In this document: one piece after another, positions 51,210 to 59,569 of the stretch
Numbering within the stretch: the first letter of the stretch is position 1
Layout: each line of letters begins with the position of its first letter
Assembly: GCF_036017065.1 (NCBI RefSeq)
Contig: NZ_JAYXHR010000002.1
Coordinates: forward strand, 1,302,001 to 1,366,000
DNA from: Uliginosibacterium sp036017065
GTDB lineage: Bacteria; Pseudomonadota; Gammaproteobacteria; Burkholderiales; Rhodocyclaceae
Reading direction: 5' to 3'
DNA length: 64,000 nucleotides
Notes under the pieces: generated by a model
Databases searched by the model: none
What the model saw: the letters and a program-made list of their open reading frames with translations, nothing else
What the model was told of the DNA's origin: nothing
Program-made: the position numbers and the translations under genes

Positions 51210-52556
51210 CTAGTTCTGCATGACTGCTTCGACCTCGGCGACCGTCCTGGGCGTGCCGAGGGTGAGGATGTCATGGCCGTCGGCGGTGATCAGCACGTCG
51301 TCCTCGATGCGGATGCCGATGTTCCAGAAGGCTTCCGGCACGTCGTCGGCGGGGCGGATGTAGCAGCCTGGCTCGATGGTGATGACCATGCCGGGCATCA
51401 GCGGCCGCCAGTTGCCGGCCTGCTTGTACTCGCCGGCGTCATGCACGTCCATGCCCAGCCAGTGGCCGGTGCGGTGCATGTAGAAGCGGCGGTAGCTGCC
51501 GTTCTCCAGCACCTCATCCAGGCTGCCGGACAGCAGCTTCAGGTCCAGCATGCCCTGCGCCAGCACGCGCACCGCCGCTTCGTGCGTGCGGTCGTAGGCC
51601 TGGCCGGGGCGGGCCTCGGCCAGCGCGGCGTCCTGCGCGGCCAGCACCAGTTCGTACACGTCGCGCTGCGGGCCGCTGAACCTGCCGTTCACCGGAAAGG
51701 TGCGGGTGATGTCGGAGGCATAGCCGTCCAGCTCGCAGCCGGCGTCGATCAGCAGCAGGTCGCCATCGCGCAGCACGCAGTCGTTCTCGACGTAGTGCAG
51801 CACGCAGGCATTGGCGCCGCCGGCCACGATGGAGGTATAGGCCGGCGCCTGGGCACCGTGCAGGCGGAATTCATGCAGCAGCTCGGCCTCGATCTCGTAC
51901 TCGAAGCGGCCGGGGCGGGTGGCGCGCATGGCGCGGGCATGGGCACCCCCGCTGATGCCGCCGGCCCGGCGCATCGTGGCGACCTCGTGCGCGTCCTTGA
52001 TGAGGCGCATCTCGTCGAGTACGGCGCGGATGTCGCGGATGTCCACCGGCGCCACCTGGCCGCTGCGTGACGCCGCGCGCACCGCGTTGATGGCCTCGAA
52101 CACGCGCGCATCCCACTGCGTGTCGTAACCCACCGAGTGCCACACGGCGCCGCGGTTGCCGAAATAACCCGGCAGCTTGTCGGCCAGTACGTCGATGGCA
52201 TGTGCCTCGTCGAAACCGAAGGCCTCGCGCGCGCCATCCGGCCCGTGGCGGAAGCCGTCCCAGATCTCGCGTTCCTCGTGCTTGGTGCGGCAGAACAGCA
52301 CGCTCTGCGCACTGTCGCCATCCACGACCAGCAAGAGCACGGCCTCCGGTTCCCGGAAGCCGGTGAGGTAGTAGAAGTAACTGTCGTGCCGGTACAGGTA
52401 ATGGGTGTCGCGGTTGCGATGCACCTCCGGTGCCGTCGGCACGATGGCCACGCCACCCCCGGCGGCGCGCAGGCGGCGCGCCAGTTCGTCGCGGCGGGCG
52501 CGGAAGACGGTGGTGTCGAGGCTGTGGCGGGCGGTGACAGGATCAGGGGCGTTCAT
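51210..52556 (-). CDS. pepP: Xaa-Pro aminopeptidase P
   Basis: The protein has 448 residues. It is a pita-bread metallopeptidase with the metal-binding residues in LLIDAGCELDGYASDITRTF, a late MHRTGHWLGMDVHDAG and GMVITIEPGCYI. It removes N-terminal residues before proline. It lies 13 bases downstream of the hepT-like gene and five bases before ubiH. Confidence 0.96.
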   Translation of the reverse strand: MNAPDPVTARHSLDTTVFRARRDELARRLRAAGGGVAIVPTAPEVHRNRDTHYLYRHDSYFYYLTGFREPEAVLLLVVDGDSAQSVLFCRTKHEEREIWDGFRHGPDGAREAFGFDEAHAIDVLADKLPGYFGNRGAVWHSVGYDTQWDARVFEAINAVRAASRSGQVAPVDIRDIRAVLDEMRLIKDAHEVATMRRAGGISGGAHARAMRATRPGRFEYEIEAELLHEFRLHGAQAPAYTSIVAGGANACVLHYVENDCVLRDGDLLLIDAGCELDGYASDITRTFPVNGRFSGPQRDVYELVLAAQDAALAEARPGQAYDRTHEAAVRVLAQGMLDLKLLSGSLDEVLENGSYRRFYMHRTGHWLGMDVHDAGEYKQAGNWRPLMPGMVITIEPGCYIRPADDVPEAFWNIGIRIEDDVLITADGHDILTLGTPRTVAEVEAVMQN

Positions 52557-52569
52557 GCGGATTTCCTTG

Positions 52570-52941
52570 TCAGTCGTCTTCTTCAGTGCCCAGTTGCTGG
52601 TGCAGGCGCTGAAGCTGTTCCAGCAGGCGTGGAATTTCGTCCTGGACGATGCTCCACACGATGTCGTCGTCGATGCCGAGATAGCCGTGGATCAGGCGGT
52701 TGCGTGTTGCGACGACAAGGCGCCAGGCAATCCCGGGAGAGTTGTCACGAACATCCTGGGGAATGTGTGTCGCAGCTTCGCCGATCAGTTCGATATTGCG
52801 CAAGCTTGCATCACGAACCAGGTCATTCTTCCCGAACGCCGCGCGGTCGAGGCCGTGGGTGTAGTGAAGGACCTTCTCGCAGAACGAGATCATGTCCGTG
52901 AGATAGAAACGCCAGGCGCGAGCCCGGGGTTGTTCAGACAC
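52570..52941 (-). CDS. HepT-type HEPN toxin (putative)
   Basis: The 123-residue helical HEPN-domain protein (DUF86 type) has the RNase motif R-x4-H-x-Y intact: RNRLIHGY. That tyrosine is the residue which partner MntA proteins AMPylate in characterised pairs. The start is GTG 52941, overlapping the mntA stop by 8 bases. The order antitoxin then toxin is normal for MntA/HepT. It looks a little less GC-rich than its neighbours. Confidence 0.85.
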   Translation of the reverse strand: MSEQPRARAWRFYLTDMISFCEKVLHYTHGLDRAAFGKNDLVRDASLRNIELIGEAATHIPQDVRDNSPGIAWRLVVATRNRLIHGYLGIDDDIVWSIVQDEIPRLLEQLQRLHQQLGTEEDD

Positions 52942-53224
52942 GAATCGCCTCGGGCTCGATGAAGCACTTCAGCTCCGGGCGCAGCGCCTTGCCGGTCACG
53001 AGATCCACCGGGCGCCCCAGGAGATCTTCCAGGTAGAACTGGACACCGAAGAAGCGTTGCGCATCGGCGGGCCCGTCAAAGTCGACCAGTACATCCACGT
53101 CGCTGTCCGTGCTGGCGTCGTTGCGCGCCGTCGAGCCGAACAGGGCCAGCGTGGTCACGCCAAAACGCCTGCTCAGCTCGGGCTTGTGGTCACGCAGCAG
53201 GGCAAGGGCAATGGAACGATCCAT
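52934..53224 (-). CDS. MntA-type nucleotidyltransferase antitoxin (putative)
   Basis: The protein has 96 residues when started at ATG 53224 (MDRSIALALL), with ggag nine bases upstream; ATG 53251 would add nine residues. The minimal nucleotidyltransferase motif is complete: LFGSTARND followed by SDVDVLVDF, with the G-S and three acidic catalytic residues. In studied pairs MntA AMPylates HepT and switches it off. It sits between murU and the hepT gene. Confidence 0.85.
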   Translation of the reverse strand: MDRSIALALLRDHKPELSRRFGVTTLALFGSTARNDASTDSDVDVLVDFDGPADAQRFFGVQFYLEDLLGRPVDLVTGKALRPELKCFIEPEAIRV

Positions 53225-53254
53225 GGTGGCCGTCTCCGTCACATGAGGCATGCC

Positions 53255-54010
53255 TTATTGTAGCCGCAGCGCTGCATCCAGCTCCGCCAGCCGCTGTGGC
53301 GTGCCGACGTCAACCCAACGGCCGTCGTAGCGCTCGCCACCGAGCCGACCGGCGTCGCGGGCGGCGAACAGCAGTGGTGCGAGCTTGGCCTTCTCGCCCC
53401 GCGTGATGCCGTCGAACAGGCGAGGGTCGTAGACGCCCAGGCCGGAGAAGGTCAGCTTGCCGCTGTCGGCATCGACGATGCGGTTTTCCTGCAGCGCGGG
53501 GTCGGTATCCGCACGTAGCGCGGGATCGGAGTTCGCACGTAGCGCAGGATCGGAGTTCGCACGTAGTGCGAAGTCACCTTGCGGGTGGTGCTCGGGATTG
53601 GCCACGAGGGCGAGGTGAGCGAGATCGCCATGCGCGACGGCCTGCCGGCCACGTGCTGCGAAGGCCGCGATGTCGATGTCGCAGAACACGTCGCCGTTCA
53701 GCACGAGGAAGGTCTCGTCGCCGAGCAGCGGCAGCGCCTGCGCGATGCCACCGGCGGTTTCCAGTGCCTCGGCTTCCGGCGAATACGCGATGCGCGCCCC
53801 AAAGCGGCTACCGTCGGCCAGCGCATCTTCGATCTGCTGGCCGAGGTGGGCGTGGTTGATGACGATGTCGCGCAGGCCGGCGGCGACCAGCCGCTCGATG
53901 TGCCACACGATCAGTGGCTTGCCGGCCACCGGCAGCAGCGGCTTGGGCGTGTGGTCGGTCAGCGGACGCATGCGCTCGCCGCGACCGGCGGCGAGGATCA
54001 TCGCCTTCAT
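53255..54010 (-). CDS. murU: Nucleotidyltransferase, MurU-like (MurNAc-1-phosphate uridylyltransferase)
   Basis: The protein has 251 residues with the sugar-nucleotidyltransferase start LAAGRGERMRPLTDHTPKPL and FLVLNGDVFCDID. It resembles MurU of the peptidoglycan recycling pathway, which makes UDP-MurNAc. Its usual partner amgK is not adjacent, so a different NDP-sugar role is possible. Residues about 147-173 contain an in-frame expansion (ALRANSDP-type repeats) that homologues, as I remember them, do not have. It overlaps phoH (ATGA). Confidence 0.82.
   Translation of the reverse strand: MKAMILAAGRGERMRPLTDHTPKPLLPVAGKPLIVWHIERLVAAGLRDIVINHAHLGQQIEDALADGSRFGARIAYSPEAEALETAGGIAQALPLLGDETFLVLNGDVFCDIDIAAFAARGRQAVAHGDLAHLALVANPEHHPQGDFALRANSDPALRANSDPALRADTDPALQENRIVDADSGKLTFSGLGVYDPRLFDGITRGEKAKLAPLLFAARDAGRLGGERYDGRWVDVGTPQRLAELDAALRLQ
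53490..53571. repeat. In-frame 24-base tandem repeat inside murU
   Basis: Units at 53514-53537 and 53538-53561 are nearly identical (one change). A diverged unit is at 53490-53513 and a partial one at 53562-53571. Because 24 is a multiple of three, it encodes an eight-residue protein repeat (ALRANSDP and variants) and leaves the frame open. Confidence 0.85.
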
Positions 54011-55035
54011 CCGCCGTGACCTTCCTGGCCTTGGGCGTCCTTCTGGCGTTGCTCGCGTTCGCGATGCTCGTCGGCGCGCTCATACGCCTCGACGATGCGT
54101 GCCACCAGCGGGTGGCGTACCACGTCTTCCTTCTGGAAGCGCAGGGTGGCGAGGCCGCGCACGCCGTCGAGGATGTTCAGGGCTTCACGCAATCCGCATT
54201 TCTGGCCGCGTGGCAGGTCGATCTGGGTGAGGTCGCCGGTGACCACCGCGCGCGAGCCGATGCCGATGCGGGTGAGGAACATCTTCATCTGTTCCGGCGT
54301 GGTGTTCTGCGCTTCGTCGAGGATGATGAAGCTGCGGTTGAGCGTGCGGCCGCGCATGAAGGCCAGCGGGGCGACTTCGATGGCCTGGCGCTCGAACAGC
54401 TTGGCCACCTTGTCGAAACCCATCAGGTCGTACAGCGCGTCGTACAGCGGGCGCAGGTAGGGGTCGACCTTCTGGGCGAGATCGCCGGGCAGGAAGCCGA
54501 GGCGTTCGCCGGCCTCCACTGCGGGACGGGTCAGCACGATGCGCTCCACCTGTTCGCGCTCGAAGGCATCCACTGCGCAGGCCACGGCGAGGAAGGTCTT
54601 GCCGGTGCCGGCGGGACCGATGCCGAACGTGATGTCGTGTTCCTGGATCTGCTTGATGTACTCGACCTGTCGCGGCGTGCGGCCGTGCAGGTCGTGCTTG
54701 CGGGTCAGCAGGCGTGGCGTGGCGTGGCTGGCGTCGCCATGCTTCTGCAGCTCGATGATGCCGAGCTGGATGTCGTCCACGCTCAGCGGCTCCGCGGCGT
54801 TGGCGTAGAACTTCTGGATCGCCAGCGCCGCGCCGCGCACGACGTCGGGCTCGCCACGCAGGGTGAAGTGCTCCCCCCGGCGGGCGATGGCGATGTCGCA
54901 GGCAGCCTCGATCTGGCGCAGGTTTTCGTCCAGCGCGCCGCACAGGTTGGCCAGGCGCGCGTTGTCCAGCGGCGTCAGCGTGAATTCCAGCGGACGCGGG
55001 CGGCGCACCGGGGCGGGCGTTTCACGGGTTCTCAA
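54007..55035 (-). CDS. phoH: PhoH-like ATPase (YbeZ)
   Basis: The protein has 342 residues. It shows Walker A GPAGTGKT (140-147), EAGERLGFLPGDLAQKVDPY and FIILDEAQNTTPEQMKMFLTR. PhoH-like proteins act with YbeY in RNA metabolism. The start is TTG 55035, overlapping the stop of the metalloprotease gene. Usually ybeY follows; here murU does, and ybeY is at 654. Confidence 0.93.
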   Translation of the reverse strand: MRTRETPAPVRRPRPLEFTLTPLDNARLANLCGALDENLRQIEAACDIAIARRGEHFTLRGEPDVVRGAALAIQKFYANAAEPLSVDDIQLGIIELQKHGDASHATPRLLTRKHDLHGRTPRQVEYIKQIQEHDITFGIGPAGTGKTFLAVACAVDAFEREQVERIVLTRPAVEAGERLGFLPGDLAQKVDPYLRPLYDALYDLMGFDKVAKLFERQAIEVAPLAFMRGRTLNRSFIILDEAQNTTPEQMKMFLTRIGIGSRAVVTGDLTQIDLPRGQKCGLREALNILDGVRGLATLRFQKEDVVRHPLVARIVEAYERADEHREREQRQKDAQGQEGHGG

Positions 55036-57731
55036 GACGGCACCTTGGTGAGCGAGGCGCGCAGCGCTTCGTCGATGGACGCGATGCTCTCGTCGATGTG
55101 CGCCCGCGCTTCCGGCGACAACCTGCCCTGGCCGCGCGCGCCTTGCAGCGTCTTGCGCAAGGTCTGGACCTCGGCACGGGCCAGGCTGCGGGCATCCGCC
55201 GGCAGGCCGGCGCTGGGACGCACGACGATGTTGGTGAGCCGTTGCAGGTGCGCGCGTTGCAGGTTGCGACGCATCAGCGGAATGTCACCGTTGCGGCCGA
55301 GCTCGCTCCAGATGTCGCGGCGCAGGCGGTCGTACAGTTCGGCCACGGTCAGCGGCGGCGCACCGGTGGCGATCATCGAGCCTTCCTGCAGGCGCTGGGC
55401 GACCCGCTCGAACATCAGTTGGTCGAGCACGCCCTGCTGCATGGCGAGGATCACGCGCAGGATCTGTAATTGCGGGTTGGAGGTCGTCTCGGGGTCCAGC
55501 AACTGGTCGTCGCGGTCCAGATAGTTCGGCACCAGGCGGGCCAGCAGCGGCGCCGGAATCTGCAGGCTGTCCGGCCGGAAGAGATTGCGCGACAGGCTGT
55601 CGAGCGCGGCGCGCTGGGTGGCCGCCGGAACGGGCGACAGCGGCGGGCGTTCCGACGCGCTGGTGCGGCGGCTCACGTTGAGGCCGCCGACGACGCGGGC
55701 GAGGGTGCGGGCGGTGGTGTTGAGCGCGTTGAGGCTGCCGACCACGGCTGCGCGCGGCTCGGCGTAACGGGTGGCGTCGGAGGCGGTGAGCTTGCTGGCC
55801 CAGTCGATCACCTCGCGGCTCTGGCCGAGGCGGCGCTCGAAGTAGGCGCGGGCGTCGTTGCCGAGATCGAAGCGGGTGATCAGGGGGTCGATGCTGTCGG
55901 CTTCGTAGTCGTTGCCGAAGATCAGCATTGGCTCCGTCTCGCCACGGCGGGCGATCGCCTCCAGTTCGCGTTGCGCCTGCGCCGGGTCGGCCTGCGCAAT
56001 GTCGCGGTAGCCGTACTCGATGGCCCAGTAGTCGTAGGGGCCAAGGCGGTTGCGCGTCACCGGCTGCCGGTCGATGTTGCGTTCCGGCAGATAGGTGGGC
56101 ACGTAGTCCATCACCGAGGCCGCGGTGCCGTACCGCGCGACGAAGGCCGGGTCCTGCAGCTGCTTCAGCGAGTAGGCGCTGGAGGCACGGAAGTTGTGCA
56201 TCAGCCCCAGCGCATGGCCGGCCTCATGGGCGATCACGCCGCGCAGCGCTTCCTGCACGAAGCGTTCGGCCTCCGGGCTGCCCGGGTCCATCTGGCCGCG
56301 TGCGACGAGGACATCCATCGCGTTGTGCATGTCCTCCAGGGCCTCGACCGCGTAGCTGCAGTGCTCGTCGTGCGTGTGCGGCGTGGCGGCGTGCAGGGCG
56401 TCGAGAAGGCCACCGAGGAAGCGCCGTTCGTTGCGTGCGGCGCGGGTCCAGGATTCCGACACGATGATGTCGGCATCGAGGATCTCGCCGGTGCGCGGAT
56501 CGATCTGGCTCGGCCCCATGGCGAGACCGGCGTCGGTGGAGGCGAACCAGCGCACCGAGGCGTGTTCGCGGTCCTGCGTCATGAAGTCGGCGTCGGCAGC
56601 CTGCTGTTCGACGACGATGGCGTTCTTGTAGCCGATGCGCTCGAAGGCCTCGTTCCACATCAGCAGGCCCTGGCGCACGCTGTCGCTGTAGCGCTCGGGG
56701 ATGTTGCGGTCGAGCCAGAAGGTGATCGGCTTCACCGGTTCCGACAGCGCGGCGGCCGGCTCCTTCTTTTCCAGCCGCCAGCGGCGGATGTAGCGCACGC
56801 GCGGATTCACCGCGTCGTCGTTGCTGAAGTCCCAGCGGGTGACGTTGAAGTAGCCCACGCGCGGATCGGCCTGGCGGGGCGACATGGGGTCCGGCAGGGC
56901 CGAGAAGCTGTAGTGGTAGCCCAGCAGCAGGCTGCGCGGATCGGGCGCCGTGGCACTCAGCGGCGCTGCCGGGCTCTGGCCCGGCGGCGGCAGGGACAGG
57001 CGGCCCAGCGCGTAGTGCATGCGGATGTCGAAACTGGTTTCCTGCGCGGTGTTGCGCAACCGCGTGATGGCCGAGTTGCCGCGGTCGAAGGCATAACCTT
57101 GGCGATAGACGTTCTCCAGACGGGAAGCCATGCCCGGGATGTCGGTCAGCAACAGCGCGGTGGCGTCCACCAGCACCGCCTTGTTGTCGGGATTCGGCTG
57201 GCTGGCGATCGGGGCGACCGCGAGGATGCTCTCCGGGAAGCTCTGGCGCACGGCCAGCGCCATGGCGGGGTCGCGCGACAGGTGGCGGGTGTTCTGCTCG
57301 ACCAGCATCACGCGGTCGGTGGTGCGGCGGAAGGTCACCACCAGGCCGTCTTCCATGAGGCCGGCCCAGATGCCGCGTTCGCCCATGCCCTGGGTGCGCT
57401 GGATGGCGAAGAAGAAGGGGCGCTCGAAGTCCTTCTCCTGCACCTCGATCCAGAAGCGGTCTTCCTTCACCCAGATCGGGAAGAAGCCGTCGATGCGACG
57501 GGCACCGCTGAGGGTCTCCTTGAAAGGCTTCTGCCCCTGCGGACTGCCGGGGGTCGCGGTGACGACGGTGGCAGCCGGTGCGGCGGCGGGGGCCGACTGG
57601 GCGGCAGGCGCGGAGGCGTCTGCCGCGGGCTTCGCGGGCGGGGCGGGTTTGTCCGCTTGAGGTTGCAGCTGTGCGCAACCGAGCAGCAGGCCCAGCGCCG
57701 CCAGGAGACTCAGACCGGTTTCAAACCGCAA
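55032..57731 (-). CDS. Zinc-dependent metzincin-type lipoprotein protease (DUF5117/DUF4953-like)
   Basis: The protein has 899 residues. A signal peptide with lipobox LLLGC (C at about 19) and an Ala/Pro-rich linker (about 25-65) lead to a large domain with the extended zinc motif HEAGHALGLMH (502-512), and a helical C-terminal part. This matches large bacterial DUF5117-type proteases anchored at the envelope; substrates are unknown to me. It is wedged between miaB (overlap 11 bases) and phoH (overlap four bases). Confidence 0.88.
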   Translation of the reverse strand: MRFETGLSLLAALGLLLGCAQLQPQADKPAPPAKPAADASAPAAQSAPAAAPAATVVTATPGSPQGQKPFKETLSGARRIDGFFPIWVKEDRFWIEVQEKDFERPFFFAIQRTQGMGERGIWAGLMEDGLVVTFRRTTDRVMLVEQNTRHLSRDPAMALAVRQSFPESILAVAPIASQPNPDNKAVLVDATALLLTDIPGMASRLENVYRQGYAFDRGNSAITRLRNTAQETSFDIRMHYALGRLSLPPPGQSPAAPLSATAPDPRSLLLGYHYSFSALPDPMSPRQADPRVGYFNVTRWDFSNDDAVNPRVRYIRRWRLEKKEPAAALSEPVKPITFWLDRNIPERYSDSVRQGLLMWNEAFERIGYKNAIVVEQQAADADFMTQDREHASVRWFASTDAGLAMGPSQIDPRTGEILDADIIVSESWTRAARNERRFLGGLLDALHAATPHTHDEHCSYAVEALEDMHNAMDVLVARGQMDPGSPEAERFVQEALRGVIAHEAGHALGLMHNFRASSAYSLKQLQDPAFVARYGTAASVMDYVPTYLPERNIDRQPVTRNRLGPYDYWAIEYGYRDIAQADPAQAQRELEAIARRGETEPMLIFGNDYEADSIDPLITRFDLGNDARAYFERRLGQSREVIDWASKLTASDATRYAEPRAAVVGSLNALNTTARTLARVVGGLNVSRRTSASERPPLSPVPAATQRAALDSLSRNLFRPDSLQIPAPLLARLVPNYLDRDDQLLDPETTSNPQLQILRVILAMQQGVLDQLMFERVAQRLQEGSMIATGAPPLTVAELYDRLRRDIWSELGRNGDIPLMRRNLQRAHLQRLTNIVVRPSAGLPADARSLARAEVQTLRKTLQGARGQGRLSPEARAHIDESIASIDEALRASLTKVPS

Positions 57732-59055
57732 TGCGTACCTCGCCTCTCAGGGAATGCGGCAGCGCCGCGGTGATGTCGACTTCGATGAAGTGCCCGATCT
57801 GTCGCGGATTGCCGGGGAAGTTCACGATGCGGTTGTTGTCGGTGCGACCCATCATTTCGTTCGGGTCCTTGCGCGAAGGGCCTTCCACGAGGATGCGCTG
57901 CACCGTGCCCACCATGTCCCGGCTGATCGACTGGGTGTGGGCCTCGATGTGCTTCTGCAGGCGCGACAGGCGCGCGAGCTTCACTTCCTGCGGCGTGTCG
58001 TCGGCGAGATCGGCCGCCGGGGTGCCGGGGCGGGCGCTGTAGACGAAGCTGAAGGAGTTGTCGAAGCCGACGTCCTCGATGAGCTTCATGGTCTGCTCGA
58101 AATCCGCATCCGTCTCGCCCGGGAAGCCGACGATGAAGTCGGACGACATCGACAGGTCCGGACGCGCGGCACGCAGCTTGCGCACGATGGCCTTGAATTC
58201 CAGCGTGGTGTAGCCGCGCTTCATGGCGGCCAGCACGCGGTCGGAGCCGGACTGCACCGGCAGGTGCAGTTGCGACACCAGCTTGGGCAGGCGCGCATAG
58301 GCGTCGATGACGCGCTGGCTCATCTCACGCGGGTGCGAGGTGGTGTAGCGGATGCGCTCGATGCCGGGCATGTCGTGCACGCAGTCGAGCAGGAAGGCGA
58401 AGTCCTCGATCTCTTCGCCGCCCTTGGTCAGCGGCGCGCGCCAGGCGTTCACGTTCTGGCCCAGCAGGGTCACTTCCTTGACGCCTTGCTCGGCCAGGTT
58501 GGCGATCTCGGTGAGGATGTCGTCCAGCGGGCGCGACACTTCCTCGCCACGCGTGTAGGGCACGACGCAGAAGGTGCAGTATTTGGAGCAACCTTCCATG
58601 ATGGACACGAAGGCGCTGGCGCCTTCCACGCGGGACGGCGGCAGGCTGTCGAACTTCTCGATCTCCGGGAAGCTGATGTCGACCTGCGAGCGGCCGCTTT
58701 CCTTGCGTTTCGCGATCAGGTCCGGCAGGCGGTGCAGGGTCTGCGGGCCGAACACCACGTCCACGAAAGGCGCGCGCTGCACGATGGCGGCGCCTTCCTG
58801 CGAGGCTACGCAGCCTCCCACGCCGATGATCAGGTTGGGGTTCTGCTGCTTCAGGTGGCGCACCCGGCCGAGGTCGTGGAACACCTTTTCCTGCGCCTTC
58901 TCACGCACCGAGCAGGTGTTGAACAGGATGACGTCGGCGTCCTCGGGGTTCTCGGTCTTGGTGAGGCCGTCGGTGGCACCGAGCAGGTCGGCCATCTTGT
59001 CCGAGTCGTATTCGTTCATCTGGCACCCGAAGGTGCGGATGTAGAGCTTTTTCAT
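57721..59055 (-). CDS. miaB: tRNA 2-methylthio-N6-isopentenyladenosine synthase
   Basis: The protein has 444 residues when started at ATG 59055 (MKKLYIRTFGCQMNE); ATG 59079 is also possible. It has an N-terminal UPF0004 domain with three cluster cysteines (TFGCQMN, LFNTCSVRE, GVGGCVAS), a radical-SAM motif EGCSKYCTFCVVPY and a C-terminal TRAM domain (VEGPSRKDPNEMMGRTDNN). It methylthiolates A37 of tRNAs that read UNN codons. It is the first gene of the long minus-strand run, and a tRNA gene lies just upstream on the plus strand. Confidence 0.97.
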   Translation of the reverse strand: MKKLYIRTFGCQMNEYDSDKMADLLGATDGLTKTENPEDADVILFNTCSVREKAQEKVFHDLGRVRHLKQQNPNLIIGVGGCVASQEGAAIVQRAPFVDVVFGPQTLHRLPDLIAKRKESGRSQVDISFPEIEKFDSLPPSRVEGASAFVSIMEGCSKYCTFCVVPYTRGEEVSRPLDDILTEIANLAEQGVKEVTLLGQNVNAWRAPLTKGGEEIEDFAFLLDCVHDMPGIERIRYTTSHPREMSQRVIDAYARLPKLVSQLHLPVQSGSDRVLAAMKRGYTTLEFKAIVRKLRAARPDLSMSSDFIVGFPGETDADFEQTMKLIEDVGFDNSFSFVYSARPGTPAADLADDTPQEVKLARLSRLQKHIEAHTQSISRDMVGTVQRILVEGPSRKDPNEMMGRTDNNRIVNFPGNPRQIGHFIEVDITAALPHSLRGEVRIAV

Positions 59056-59236
59056 GGAGCGGAATGGAGCGGTGTTCATGCGGCCCGAGACGGGCCGGCA
59101 CGGCTGAAACGGGCCCGCAAAGGCCAATCCGCAATGGTCTTTGATCGGCTTTGTGAAGTCAATCGAATGGCTGGCAAGCTCATGAAAAATCAGCGTTTTG
59201 TGCGGACGGAAGGCCTGCTTCGGTCTCTGGCGGGGC

Positions 59237-59266
59237 TTGACGCTATGCAATACGCCCGGCTATATT
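59237..59266 (+). promoter_or_regulatory. Sigma-70 type promoter of the tRNA gene
   Basis: TTGACG (59237-59242) and TATATT (59261-59266) are 18 bases apart and end 13 bases before the tRNA. Confidence 0.72.
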
Positions 59267-59279
59267 CGCGGGCTCACGT

Positions 59280-59356
59280 GGTGATGTAGCTCAGATGGTT
59301 AGAGCGATGGATTCATAACCCATAGGTCGGCGGTTCGATCCCGCCCATCACCACCA
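59280..59356 (+). tRNA. tRNA-Met (CAT), elongator type likely
   Basis: The cloverleaf is 77 bases with encoded CCA. Acceptor ggtgatg/catcacc, D-arm gctc...gagc, anticodon loop ttCATaa, five-base variable loop and T-arm ggcgg-ttcgatc-ccgcc all fit. The closing anticodon-stem pair is A31-C39, a mismatch. The acceptor and sequence do not look like initiator tRNA (first pair G-C and standard D-loop). A tRNA-Ile2 whose C34 becomes lysidine is the alternative for CAT. Confidence 0.93.
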
Positions 59357-59365
59357 CCGGATTCG

Positions 59366-59399
59366 AAAGCCGCTGCGCCGGAAGGTTCAGCGGCTTTTG
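59366..59399 (+). terminator. Intrinsic terminator after the tRNA
   Basis: aaagccgctg (59366-59375) pairs with cagcggcttt (59388-59397), loop 12 bases, then tgt. It separates the tRNA from the pigment cluster. Confidence 0.75.
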
Positions 59400-59569
59400 T
59401 TTGTCCCGGGTTTGCCCGGGCTGCACCACGTTCGCCCGCCGGTTCCCTCGCCCTCCGGTTCCTGTTTCCACTGTCGCTCGCGTCGGCCGTCGCTGACAGG
59501 CAGGAGGAGGACAGGGCGGTAGAATCCCGGCACTCCGACAATCAGGTCGTTCCGCGCCCGCCCCCAACC

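Noticed and set aside
55470..57773. 767-residue plus-strand frame opposite the metzincin gene
   Set aside because: Shadow of 55032-57731; low-complexity composition.
57754..59289. 511-residue plus-strand frame opposite miaB
   Set aside because: Antisense shadow of miaB. It runs into the tRNA gene and shows no motifs.
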